Shown here: one piece after another, positions 1-8,612 of the stretch | Position numbering within the stretch: the first letter of the stretch is position 1 | How the letters are laid out: every line of letters starts with the position of its first letter | DNA from: Candidatus Eiseniibacteriota bacterium | GTDB taxonomy: Bacteria; Eisenbacteria; RBG-16-71-46; CAIMUX01 | NCBI GenBank assembly: GCA_903844735.1 | Contig: CAIMUX010000118.1 | Location: forward strand, 1-58,442 | DNA: 58,442 nucleotides | Direction of reading: 5' to 3' | The notes under the pieces: model-generated | Seen by the model: the letters and a program-made list of their open reading frames with translations, nothing else | Database searches by the model: none | What the model was told of the DNA's origin: nothing | Program-made: the position numbers and the translations under genes

Positions 1-395
1 CAAGATCGGTGTCATTGCCCAGGACGCCCGGGGCCGCGACGAGCAGAGGTACATCCTCGTCGGTCGACAGGGTGTCGGCGACGGCGAACGGCGGATCGTT
101 GACCGGTAGGACGTGGATCCGCACGAACGCGGTGTCCGACATGCTGACCGCGTCATGCGCGACATAAGCGAAGCTGTCGGCGCCGGTGAAACTGAAAGCA
201 GGCGTGTAGAGGAAGCCGCCGTCGAGGTCGAGAGTGAGGCCACCGTGCCGGGGACCGGCCGTGACCTCGGCGGTCAACGGATCGCCGTCAAGATCGGTGT
301 CATTGCCCAGGACGCCCGGGGCCGCGACGAGCAAGGGTGTGTCCTCGTCGGTCGACAGGGTGTCGGCGACGGCGAACGGCGGCCGATTCGGAACA
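1..395. repeat. 288-bp tandem repeat encoding 96-residue Ig/cadherin-like domains
   Basis: The sequence at 1-107 recurs almost unchanged at 289-395, a period of 288 bp (96 codons) within the FG-GAP gene. It encodes successive Ig-like domains. Near-identity over about 100 bp suggests recent duplication or conversion. The array continues past the window edge, so copy number is unknown. Confidence 0.85.
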
Positions 396-1711
396 CGATA
401 CAGGTAGAACTTGCCCGCGTTCGCAAGTCCCGGTGGGTCAAAGAGGTTGGCCCCGGTGAGAAACTCCGAACGGCCGTCCCCGTCCTGATCATCAACGATG
501 GCGACCTGTGAGCCCAGCCGATCCGACTCCTGCTCACCCGTCAACACGATGTCCGCGACGGTGTCCGGTGGATTGCCGCCGAAGTACACGTAGGTACGCC
601 CAGGTCCGTATCCGCCGACATCGGGAGTCGGAGCACCAACGACGAGGTCGCCGAAACCATCGCCGTTCAAATCCCCCCCCCCGGCGACCGTGCGGCCAAA
701 GATTCCGCGCGCCACGGTGCCGGTGAGAACGAGGTCGGCGACAACGTTGGGCGACGATCCGCCGAAGTATACGTACGCCCGACCTGCGTCCTCGCCGCCT
801 GCGTCGTTGTGCATGGCTCCGATGATGACGTCATCGTGGCCATCGCCGTTCACGTCCCCGGCAGGAGCGAGCCCGTAGCCGAAGCGGTCGCCGGCTCCAC
901 CCGGGGACGTGAAGATTAGATCGACCGTGCCGTCGAAGCCGGGTCCCCCGCGGTAGAGGTAGGCGAGGCCAGCCGTGTTCGAGCCAATGAGGCAGTCGTT
1001 CCAGCCATCGCTGTCGAAGTCGCCGGCACCATTGACGAACCATCCGAACCAGCCGGCGTTCGGGGCCGCGAGAATGACATCAGGAATGCTGTCGAGCGCG
1101 GCACCGCCGCAGTACACATATGCGCGGCCGAGGTTGGTTGCGAAGTAGGGGGAGCCCACGAGAATGTCCGGGCCGTTACCGTCAAGGTCGCCCGGTCCGG
1201 CGACCGACCAGCCGAACCACTCGCCGGCTGTGGCGCCGGAGAAGATGAGGTCGGCTATCGCGTCCGGGGCCGGTCCTCCGAAAAACACGTAGGCGCGTCC
1301 CGCCTTGTCGCCGATGGCATCGTTCCAGGGCGCGCCCACCACGAGATCGTCCCAGCCGTCGCCGTTGACGTCGCCGCAGCCTCGCACCGAATTCCCGAAG
1401 TAGTCACCGGTTGCCTGCCCCTCCAGGACGAGGTCAGGCGTGGCGTCGAGCCCGGGACCGCCCCAATAGAGCCAGACCCGTCCCTTGCCAGCTGCGGGCG
1501 CGCCGACCGCGAAGTCGTCCACGCCGTCCCCATTGATGTCACCCACGTCGCTGACGAACAGGCCGAGCCAGCTGTTCCCAGTCGTCCCGGCCGGGGTGAA
1601 CAGCGGAACCGCGACCGCGGCCCAGCTATGTGACGAGCCGAACAAGCAGGTGAGAATTGCAATGGAAGTGACGACGGCGAACCGACTGCACCGGGGGTGT
1701 CGTGACGTCAA
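1..1711 (-). CDS. Secreted FG-GAP repeat protein with cadherin-like repeats (partial, runs off left edge)
   Basis: The reading frame opens with a TTG at 1711 and stays open to the window edge, so the carboxy terminus is missing. The start is chosen because an AGGCCTCC Shine-Dalgarno-like run lies just upstream and the first ~35 residues form a signal peptide (basic MTSRHPRC, then a hydrophobic core). At least seven FG-GAP/integrin-alpha-like repeats follow, each with a D(V/L)NGDG(x)DD calcium-loop motif followed by a GRxYVYxGG strand, predicting a beta-propeller. After about residue 440 come Ig/cadherin-like repeats (motifs DEDxPLLVAAPGVLGNDTD) with a period of 96 residues. The protein is probably exported and surface-exposed or adhesive; its ligand cannot be told from sequence. 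Confidence 0.85.
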   Translation of the reverse strand, partial: MTSRHPRCSRFAVVTSIAILTCLFGSSHSWAAVAVPLFTPAGTTGNSWLGLFVSDVGDINGDGVDDFAVGAPAAGKGRVWLYWGGPGLDATPDLVLEGQATGDYFGNSVRGCGDVNGDGWDDLVVGAPWNDAIGDKAGRAYVFFGGPAPDAIADLIFSGATAGEWFGWSVAGPGDLDGNGPDILVGSPYFATNLGRAYVYCGGAALDSIPDVILAAPNAGWFGWFVNGAGDFDSDGWNDCLIGSNTAGLAYLYRGGPGFDGTVDLIFTSPGGAGDRFGYGLAPAGDVNGDGHDDVIIGAMHNDAGGEDAGRAYVYFGGSSPNVVADLVLTGTVARGIFGRTVAGGGDLNGDGFGDLVVGAPTPDVGGYGPGRTYVYFGGNPPDTVADIVLTGEQESDRLGSQVAIVDDQDGDGRSEFLTGANLFDPPGLANAGKFYLYRVPNRPPFAVADTLSTDEDTPLLVAAPGVLGNDTDLDGDPLTAEVTAGPRHGGLTLDLDGGFLYTPAFSFTGADSFAYVAHDAVSMSDTAFVRIHVLPVNDPPFAVADTLSTDEDVPLLVAAPGVLGNDTDL

Positions 1712-1761
1712 TGGAGGCCTTTCTTGGGGTGGGACGAGTGCCAGCTTGATCATCTCAGACT

Positions 1762-1770
1762 AGTATAGCA
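1762..1770 (-). promoter_or_regulatory. Extended -10 promoter for the FG-GAP gene
   Basis: On the minus strand the sequence TGCTATACT gives a TATACT -10 element with the TGn extension. It would start a transcript with roughly 45 nt of leader before the TTG at 1711. No good -35 hexamer is visible, which is tolerable for an extended -10 promoter. Confidence 0.4.
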
Positions 1771-2355
1771 GATTGCTGGCTCGCAGATCATCCCTCTTGA
1801 ACTATGGGAACAGGATTCTTCCCTTGGGATTGCATTGTGCAACTGGTTCATGGCCTGCTGGACGCCCATGCCATTGGAGTGTGGCCTCAGTCGAAGGCAG
1901 CGTCGCCGCATACGATGACGGTCCGCTTGCTCGGAGCCAACCTCGGGGCAGGCCTGATCCACGGCTGTCTCGGACGCGTCAGATGGAAGTTACAGTCAGC
2001 TTTGCCGAGACTGGCATCCGCAACAAAGCGCGACAACTTCAGTTCGCGACGGACGAACCGGGACATCACCTCCCACGACGCCATTCGGGAACGTCCGCAA
2101 TATAGTCCTGCGACTCCTATCACGTCCACTCCCGCGCGGCGGTGTGGGCAGGATGCCGCTCGATCGCTCCCCCCGCTCAGAGGAGATCCAGATCCAAAGC
2201 TTGACACACGAGATCTACGTCTCATCCATGCGAGGGTCTCGCCTCGATCGCTCACGGTGACGCCACCGGCAGCATCGACGGCCTACTCCACGAGGTTGAT
2301 GTTTCGGGTGTCGCTCGGGAGTGTCAACTCGGGGATCCCTCCCCGGTCGCCGGTC
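1771..2355. other. Intergenic, no supported gene
   Basis: About 585 bp between two minus-strand genes. Plus-strand frames are open here, but their translations are arginine/serine/proline-rich without domain character or a ribosome-binding site, so I treat them as chance openings in GC-rich DNA. No repeat or terminator stands out. Confidence 0.5.
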
Positions 2356-3450
2356 CTACCTCAGCACAACGATTTTCTGTCGACCCACGACCACACCATC
2401 TCGTTCGAGTCTCGCCCAATACACACCCGCACGGCTGGCAGTCCCGCCCGACGCCGGAGCCCAAGAAAAGGTATTGGTCCCGACCTTCTCGTATCGGTTT
2501 GCCAGCACGACTTGACGTCGGCCTGCCGGGTCAAAGATCGTGACGTTGATCCAACCGGGCGTGGCAGTTTGGTAGCGCAACGTGGCATGCTTCATGACGG
2601 GGTTCGGGAAGCAGGAGATATCATCGCCCGCCGAATGGCTTGATGCATCGTTGGTCCCCGCGGGTGCCATCTCAGCCACCGTAGCGAGGAACTGGGCGAA
2701 GATCGGCCCGACCGTCTGATTGGCCAGAAGGTTCGGGTGCCAGTCGGTTCCCTCGTGGTTCGTTTCATACTCGTAGCGAAGCATGTTCTGATATGTAGAT
2801 CCGTCCGCAGGCTGGGCGAACTGATCAAAAAGGTCGAAGCAGATGATGTTCGGATGCCCGGACAGATAGGCTCCGCTCCCCAGCCAAAGAGAGAACGTGC
2901 GGGCGCGGGCGGCGTCCGCCGCGTTCGTGGCCACACGGTGCAGAGGCGGCGGAGACATCACGACGAAAATCTTCTCCGGGTGCAGGTCGAAAAAATCCCG
3001 CATGGCGAGGTACCAGGTCTGGTACTGGACGAGCATGGCCTCACTTCCAATGGCCGATGCGGGATAGCATGACTTGAAGGCGATCACCTGGTGATTTGCC
3101 ATGATCGAGTCGCGGGCGGCGTTGGGAACAGTCCACAGATAGTGCAAACCGACCGGATCTGTGTTGTCGTTGGGGATCCCGTAGGAGTGGCCGACGTAGC
3201 TGCCTGCAGGATTGCGGAGCCCCTCGGCGTTGTAGTCGTGGTCCCAGAAGGCAAGCTGTGTCCCGTGGGCTGCGTTGTAGTTGCTGAAGTACGTCCGCAT
3301 TTGTCCCTGGTCGATCAAGTCGTGCCCGGTGGAATGGTGGAGAAAGAAGAGATTCGATCGCTCTTGCGCCCTGACGGCAGTCGGAACAGCGAGAACGAGA
3401 AGAGACAGCAGGAGCATCACGGAAACCCTGCGCGAATAGCGATAGATCAT
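2356..3450 (-). CDS. Secreted protein with SGNH-like region and FlgD-type C-terminal domain
   Basis: Predicted 364 residues. The ATG at 3450 is preferred over a GTG three codons upstream because GGAGGT sits about 7 nt before it and overlaps the GTG. The protein opens with a clear signal peptide (MIYRYSRRVSVMLLLSLLVLA, cleavage near VRA-QE). The body, about residues 30-260, has FLHHSTG, a VIAFKSCYP stretch, FVVMSPPPLH and a late DWHPN. This layout resembles SGNH-hydrolase-like folds, but a canonical GDS serine block is not obvious, so catalysis is uncertain. The last ~90 residues (CFPNPV through VVLR) match the FlgD Ig-like/por-secretion-type tail of FCB-lineage secreted proteins. A cell-surface or released protein is inferred. 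Confidence 0.8.
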   Translation of the reverse strand: MIYRYSRRVSVMLLLSLLVLAVPTAVRAQERSNLFFLHHSTGHDLIDQGQMRTYFSNYNAAHGTQLAFWDHDYNAEGLRNPAGSYVGHSYGIPNDNTDPVGLHYLWTVPNAARDSIMANHQVIAFKSCYPASAIGSEAMLVQYQTWYLAMRDFFDLHPEKIFVVMSPPPLHRVATNAADAARARTFSLWLGSGAYLSGHPNIICFDLFDQFAQPADGSTYQNMLRYEYETNHEGTDWHPNLLANQTVGPIFAQFLATVAEMAPAGTNDASSHSAGDDISCFPNPVMKHATLRYQTATPGWINVTIFDPAGRRQVVLANRYEKVGTNTFSWAPASGGTASRAGVYWARLERDGVVVGRQKIVVLR

Positions 3451-3772
3451 CGTAGACACCTCCAGTTCAATAGGTTCCGGTGGTCAATCCCAGCCAAGGC
3501 GAACGGGGCCCGAGCCGTTGCCCGCACGGACAGCGGTCAGCTTCGCCAACGGGGCACCGGGGCCTCGGAGAATATATCAACTATCGGCAGCCACCGCCAG
3601 GGTAATCACCCTCGATTTCGTCATTCCGCGGGCGGGCCGGTCTCCCGACAGCCACGACCAGGACAGTCACACCCGGTTTCGCCATCCCCAGATGGACAGA
3701 GCGTGTGCTTGACCCCCTGGACGCCGACTCCCATGATGCTGATCGAACGTAGGAAAGGTTTCTATACCGAGG
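3451..3772. other. Divergent intergenic region
   Basis: About 320 bp separates the minus-strand secreted protein from the plus-strand GT39 gene. On the minus strand a TATATT near 3569-3574 could be a -10 element for the secreted protein, without a convincing -35. No other feature is evident. Confidence 0.35.
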
Positions 3773-5359
3773 ATGACCCGACGGAGCGGCATGCGGCTAA
3801 GCAATGAGAAAGCCTGGACTTCGCGCCGCGTTGACCGGGCCGTTGTCGTGCTCGTCGCAGTGCATCTGGCGATCGCGCTTTGGCTGGGCTCCTGGCTGTC
3901 GGTCTGGCAAGATGAAGGATTTACGCTGGATACCACGGGAGCCGGGCCACTCCATGCCCTGCACCAGGCTCTGTCCTTCGAGATGCAGCCCCCTCTCTAC
4001 TTCGTTCTGCTAAGCATCTGGCGTCTCGCAGACAGTTCATATTGGTTTGCCCGTGCTTTCTCCGCGCTATGCACGGCGGCCGCCCTCCTGCTGACACCTC
4101 GTCTCGCTGGGTGGATCCCGAATGCCCGCATTCGCCTGGCCCTGGTCGCCTGGCTTGCCGTGCACCCATTTGTGCTGTGGCACGGCAGCGATGCGCGGGT
4201 CTACGGCCTCGTCCTGTTCGAGGCCGCAGCCGCGATGCTCCTTTTCGACCGAGCGTTCCTGCGGCCGGCATCCTCACGGGCGGCCCACATCGGGATGATC
4301 GCCGTGATGGCCTGCGGGATCTATACCCACTACTACTTCGGTTTCCTGATACCTGCGCTCGGTACGGTGCTCTTGTTGCGCGATCGTGGACGCCTTCTTT
4401 CATTCCTCGCGGACACCGGCCTGGTGGCCGTGTTTTGTCTCCCGCTCGTCTTTGTTGTGCCGAGCCAAATCGCGGCCGGCCATGCACTCGCCTCCGAGCG
4501 CGCAGGAATCTTCCAGGCGACCACGGAACTCTGGTGGAGGCTGGAGAGCTACGTCCTGCCGGCATCCCCATCCATGCTGGCTTTCTCGTGGTTGGCGCGG
4601 ACGCGGGACATTGTTTGGAAAGTGCTGGCGTTGGGAACTGCGTTCGTCTTGATACGCCGCCGATTCTATCGACAGGAAGGGTCGGGACGGCTCCTTCTCG
4701 TGACCGCCGTTCTATTGATCGAGTTCATCATTTTGCGCTTTGCCACGCAGCCCGAGCTCTTCGCAAGCCGTCACACGACGATGCTCTTCATTCCACTGTT
4801 GGCGACCTCGGTCGTACTCGGGGCCGGCGCACATGCGCGCCTCTCTCGAATCCTCCTCGCCCTCCTACTGTCTATTACCGTAATGGCGTCATGGACGCAG
4901 TTCTCCTCTGGCACAAAGTCCTCAGATGACTGGCGGAAGGTGGCCCGCTTCCTGGAGACGCACGAGAGCCCCGGGGAGCCGGTGCTGGTCTTTCACGGCG
5001 ATCGAGTGTTGGCCCTGCGAGAGCACTACCACGGGTTCAACGCGCTCGTTCCGTTGCCGCGCCCGCTTCGTCTGGATGAACACTGGCTTGAAAACTCCGC
5101 CATCCACGACGAGCGGGAAATTGAGCAGGCTTTCGAAGAGTACAGTCCGCAGGGGCGCGCCTGGCTGCTTACGGCTGGCCCCCGAGTGTACCTAGGTGTC
5201 AAGTCCGGGGACGAGATCCTGGCGGATTGGGTGACTAGGCGGTGCATCACGTACCTCGACGAGCACGCTGGGGGCGTCCGAATCCAGCTTCTGGAGCGCC
5301 AGCCGTGGCCTGCGCAGGTCCGGACTCAGAGCGTGCCGGAGACGGTCCCGACACCTTGA
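3773..5359 (+). CDS. GT39-family (ArnT/PMT-like) membrane glycosyltransferase
   Basis: Predicted 528 residues with about ten hydrophobic segments. An N-terminal helix is followed by an extracytoplasmic loop with the acidic pair in WQDEGFTLD, the position of the catalytic acidic motif in GT39 enzymes, which move a sugar from a polyprenyl-phosphate carrier outside the membrane. ALSFEMQPPLYFVLLS right after it is typical of the family. The last ~130 residues form a soluble periplasmic tail. The start is uncertain: an in-frame ATG at 3791 has GGAG four bases upstream and may be the real one. The gene is first of three GT39 genes in a row, and its 3' end falls inside the repeated segment that duplicated the next gene. 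Acceptor and sugar unknown. Confidence 0.8.
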   Translation: MTRRSGMRLSNEKAWTSRRVDRAVVVLVAVHLAIALWLGSWLSVWQDEGFTLDTTGAGPLHALHQALSFEMQPPLYFVLLSIWRLADSSYWFARAFSALCTAAALLLTPRLAGWIPNARIRLALVAWLAVHPFVLWHGSDARVYGLVLFEAAAAMLLFDRAFLRPASSRAAHIGMIAVMACGIYTHYYFGFLIPALGTVLLLRDRGRLLSFLADTGLVAVFCLPLVFVVPSQIAAGHALASERAGIFQATTELWWRLESYVLPASPSMLAFSWLARTRDIVWKVLALGTAFVLIRRRFYRQEGSGRLLLVTAVLLIEFIILRFATQPELFASRHTTMLFIPLLATSVVLGAGAHARLSRILLALLLSITVMASWTQFSSGTKSSDDWRKVARFLETHESPGEPVLVFHGDRVLALREHYHGFNALVPLPRPLRLDEHWLENSAIHDEREIEQAFEEYSPQGRAWLLTAGPRVYLGVKSGDEILADWVTRRCITYLDEHAGGVRIQLLERQPWPAQVRTQSVPETVPTP

Positions 5360-6958
5360 CCCTGTACCGCCATCGACTGGGAGGAAGACATGACGCTCGT
5401 TCACCAGCCAACAACAACCGTCTCCATGCCCCGCTGGGTGCTCTACGTGACAATCCTCGTCCTGCTGGCGATCCGAATCCCGCACCTAGCGGCCGACCTC
5501 ACCGACCACGACTCCTGGCGCCAGACCGATACAGCGACAATCGCCCGCAATTTCATCGAGGAGCCCAACATTCTCTATCCGCGCATCAACTGGGGAGCGC
5601 CCGGGCCAGGCTACGTCGAAACCGAGTTCCAGCTTTATCCTTACGCGGTGCACCTGGTCTACCGAGTTCTCGGTGAAGACCCGCTGTACGGACGCATCCT
5701 GTCCCTGATCCTCACCGGCCTGGCCGCCCTGGTCATGTATCGGCTCGCTCGTTGGTACGGGGGGCCGTGGCTCTCGCTTCTGACAACCGTTCTCTTTCTC
5801 ACGATTCCGCTGGTCTTTCGGTATTCTCGGGCGTTCATGCCGGAGGCACTGGTTCTTCTCTTCTACCTGCTGGCCACGCTGAAGTACCTCGACTTCTTGG
5901 TCACCGAGAGATGGGAGGATGTCCTTGAAGCTGCCGCGTCCATGGCTCTGGCCATCCTGGTCAAGCCGACGAGCATCCATCTGGGCCTGTTGCTGGTTCT
6001 TCTAACCATCCTGAGACGGGGCCCTGCGTACCTGTTCAGGTCGAAATGCCTGGTCTTTGCTGCGGTATCGCTGTTGCCTGGGCTGGCCTACTATGTGCAC
6101 GCGATGCATCTGCACGCGCAGTATGGAAACACGTTTGGCGTGATCTCGGGCGGTGACTCCAAGTGGGGCAGCCTGTACTACTGGACCAGCCCCACGTTCT
6201 ACCTGAGGTGGTTTCAGACAGAACGCTGGTACCTCTTCGGCGACAAGTCCGGCACGTTCCTCGTCCTCGCCGGCGTGGTTCTCGCTCCTTCCAATCTTCG
6301 CAAGCTACTGCTTGTCTGGTTCGGAACCATCGTTGTGTACCACCTGATCGTTGCCCGCTACACCGGCTATTTTAGGGGTCTGCAATACCACGTCTATGCA
6401 GCTCCGGCCGTGGCCCTGGCGCTTACTGCGGGCCTTGCAGGCATCGTGCGGATCGCTCGCCGCATCGGCTTTCCGAGCGTCGGGTATGTAGCCGGCTGTG
6501 CCCTGGCCCTTCTGACCCTATACGCCTACATGGCGAAAGACGTGCAGCTATTCACCGCTGCCGCCGATCCCGCCCTGGCCGCCGCCGGACGGGAGCTGGC
6601 TCGCCTGTCCGCCCCCGAGGACTTTGTTGTCGTATTGTCGTCATCCGCTGCCTGCGATCCCGAAACGGGAGTACCCGACAATTTCGAACAACCCGATGTC
6701 TTCTTCCATGCGGACCGGCGCGGACGGAGCCTGGCCAGAGACCAGCTCACAGGCTCGAAGCTGGGGGAGCTCCTTGCTCGTGGCGCCATGTGGTATGTCA
6801 GTTTCCCGGAGTGGGCGACGAACCGGGATGCAGAGTTTGACCGACTAGTCGAAGAGAGAATGATCCCGGCCATCAACGGACAAGGCTTTCAAGTCTTCCG
6901 AATTGTCCCCCCTCCGGGATCGGAGAACCCGCTACAGCACCGAGCCGAGGAGCCGTAG
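5318..6958 (+). repeat. Tandem duplication, left copy
   Basis: This block, including about 70 bp of leader inside the 3' end of the upstream gene, recurs at 6976-8612 with an offset near 1660 bp. Both copies share the leader and the GGGAGGAAGAC ribosome-binding site. Divergence is uneven: stretches such as the ~60 bp starting near 6691 are identical in the other copy. Confidence 0.85.
5390..6958 (+). CDS. GT39-family membrane glycosyltransferase, paralogue 1
   Basis: Predicted 522 residues, start fixed by GGGAGG seven bases upstream. After the first transmembrane segment comes the acidic loop DLTDHDSWRQTDTATIARNF, whose Asp and Arg residues match the catalytic/substrate loop of ArnT-like transferases. 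Around ten membrane helices follow, then a periplasmic tail with an FFHADRRGRSLARDQ motif. It lies about 30 bp after the previous GT39 gene, so co-transcription is likely. Predicted to transfer a sugar from a lipid-phosphate donor at the outer face of the inner membrane. The near-copy that follows implies either dosage or diversified specificity. Confidence 0.85.
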   Translation: MTLVHQPTTTVSMPRWVLYVTILVLLAIRIPHLAADLTDHDSWRQTDTATIARNFIEEPNILYPRINWGAPGPGYVETEFQLYPYAVHLVYRVLGEDPLYGRILSLILTGLAALVMYRLARWYGGPWLSLLTTVLFLTIPLVFRYSRAFMPEALVLLFYLLATLKYLDFLVTERWEDVLEAAASMALAILVKPTSIHLGLLLVLLTILRRGPAYLFRSKCLVFAAVSLLPGLAYYVHAMHLHAQYGNTFGVISGGDSKWGSLYYWTSPTFYLRWFQTERWYLFGDKSGTFLVLAGVVLAPSNLRKLLLVWFGTIVVYHLIVARYTGYFRGLQYHVYAAPAVALALTAGLAGIVRIARRIGFPSVGYVAGCALALLTLYAYMAKDVQLFTAAADPALAAAGRELARLSAPEDFVVVLSSSAACDPETGVPDNFEQPDVFFHADRRGRSLARDQLTGSKLGELLARGAMWYVSFPEWATNRDAEFDRLVEERMIPAINGQGFQVFRIVPPPGSENPLQHRAEEP

Positions 6959-6975
6959 GTTCCACTCGTGTACGA

Positions 6976-8612
6976 TGGAAGTCCGGACTCAGGGTTTGCC
7001 GGAGACGGGCCCGGCACTTGGACCGTGTACCGCCATCGATTGGGAGGAAGACATGACGCTCGTTCACCAGCCAACAACAACCGTCTTCATGCCCCGCTGG
7101 GTGCTCTATGTGACAATCCTCGTCCTGCTGGCGATCCGGATCCCGCACCTCGCTGCCGACCTCACTGACCACGACTCCTGGCGCCAGACCGATACCGCGA
7201 CGATCGCCCGCAACTTCCTCGGGGAGCCCAACATCTTCTATCCGCGCATCAACTGGGGGGCGCCGGGGCCAGGCTACGTCGAAACCGAGTTCCAGCTCTA
7301 TCCTTACGCGGTGCACCTGGTCTACCGAGTTCTCGGTGAAAACCCTTTGTACGGACGGGTTCTCTCCCTGATCCTCACCGGCCTGGCCGCCCTGGTCATG
7401 TATCGAATGGCCCGTCGATATTGGGGCCAGTGGCTTTCGCTGCTGGCAACGATCCTCTTTCTCACAGCCCCGCTGGTCTTCCGGTATTCCCGGGCGTTCA
7501 TGCCGGAGGCCCTGGTTCTTCTCTTCTACCTGTTGGCTGCGCTGAAGTACTTTGACTTTCTGGCTACCGAGAGATGGGCGGATGTCCTGGGCGCTGCCGC
7601 ATCCATGACCATGGCGATCCTGGTCAAGCCGACAAGTATCCATCTAGGCTTGTTGTTGATAGTCCTGACCGTTCTGAAACGGGGCCCTGCGTACTTGCTC
7701 ACTCCCAAGTGCCTGGTCTTTGCGGTGGTATCGCTGCTGCCCGGGGTCGCCTACTACGCGCACGCGGCGCATCTGCACGTGCAGTACGGAAACACGTTTG
7801 GCGTGATCTCGGGTGGCGACTCGAAGTGGGGCAGTCTGCATTACTGGACCAGCCCCCGATTCTACATCGGACTGTTCCAGATGGAACGCTGGTATCTCTT
7901 CGGTGACAAGGGTGGCACGTTCCTCGTCCTGGTCGGCGTGGCTCTGGCTCCGTCCAACCTTCGCAAGCTGCTGATTCTCTGGTTCGGGACCATCGTGGTG
8001 TACTACCTGATCGTAGCGCGCTGCGCGGGCCGCTTCTGGGGTCTGCAGTATCACGTCTACGCAGCTCCGGTCGTGGCCCTGGCGCTGACTGCGGGCCTCG
8101 TCGGGATCCTACGGGTCGCTCGTCGCATCGGGTTTCCGCGCGCCGGGTATGTAGCAGGCTGTGCCCTGGCCCTCTTGACCGTGTACGCCCACGTGTCGAG
8201 GAATGTCGAGCTACTCAACGCGACCGCCGATCCAGCCCTGGCCGCTGCCGGACGTGAGTTGGCTCGTCTGTCCGCTCGCGAAGACCTCGTCATCGTCGAA
8301 TCGCGGGGTACAGCCCATGATCCCGAGACGGGAGAGATTATGAAGTTCGAGCAACCCGATGTCTTCTTCCATGCGGACCGGCGCGGACGGAGCCTGGCCA
8401 GAGACCAGCTCACCGGTTCGAAGCTGCAGGAGCTCCTTGCTCTCGGCGCCAGGTGGTTCGTCAGTTTTCCGGAGTGGGCGCAGAGCCGGGATGAGGGCTT
8501 CCTCCGGCTCGTCGAACGGGGCATGGTCCCGGCCTACCAGGGGCAGGGATTCCTGATCTACCGGGTCGTCCTGACCGGCCCGACAATCCGAAGTCCCGCA
8601 GGCAAGCTATAG
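6976..8612 (+). repeat. Tandem duplication, right copy
   Basis: Second copy of the block at 5318-6958. It begins with the same leader (CCGGACTCAG...GCCGGAGACGG) just after the stop of paralogue 1 and ends with the stop of paralogue 2. Confidence 0.85.
7053..8612 (+). CDS. GT39-family membrane glycosyltransferase, paralogue 2
   Basis: Predicted 519 residues. An upstream in-frame opening exists, but the ATG at 7053 is chosen because it aligns with paralogue 1 and carries the same GGGAGGAAGAC site. It keeps the DHDSWRQTD acidic loop and all hydrophobic segments. Differences from paralogue 1 cluster in the middle and in the periplasmic tail (for example the segment after residue 400). The TAG stop lies in the palindromic hexamer CTATAG (8607-8612), which also encodes the stop of the convergent deacetylase gene. 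Confidence 0.85.
   Translation: MTLVHQPTTTVFMPRWVLYVTILVLLAIRIPHLAADLTDHDSWRQTDTATIARNFLGEPNIFYPRINWGAPGPGYVETEFQLYPYAVHLVYRVLGENPLYGRVLSLILTGLAALVMYRMARRYWGQWLSLLATILFLTAPLVFRYSRAFMPEALVLLFYLLAALKYFDFLATERWADVLGAAASMTMAILVKPTSIHLGLLLIVLTVLKRGPAYLLTPKCLVFAVVSLLPGVAYYAHAAHLHVQYGNTFGVISGGDSKWGSLHYWTSPRFYIGLFQMERWYLFGDKGGTFLVLVGVALAPSNLRKLLILWFGTIVVYYLIVARCAGRFWGLQYHVYAAPVVALALTAGLVGILRVARRIGFPRAGYVAGCALALLTVYAHVSRNVELLNATADPALAAAGRELARLSAREDLVIVESRGTAHDPETGEIMKFEQPDVFFHADRRGRSLARDQLTGSKLQELLALGARWFVSFPEWAQSRDEGFLRLVERGMVPAYQGQGFLIYRVVLTGPTIRSPAGKL

Noticed and set aside
1804-2643. 279-codon plus-strand frame between the first two genes
   Set aside because: No ribosome-binding site, enters the antisense of the secreted-protein gene, and has shadow-like composition.
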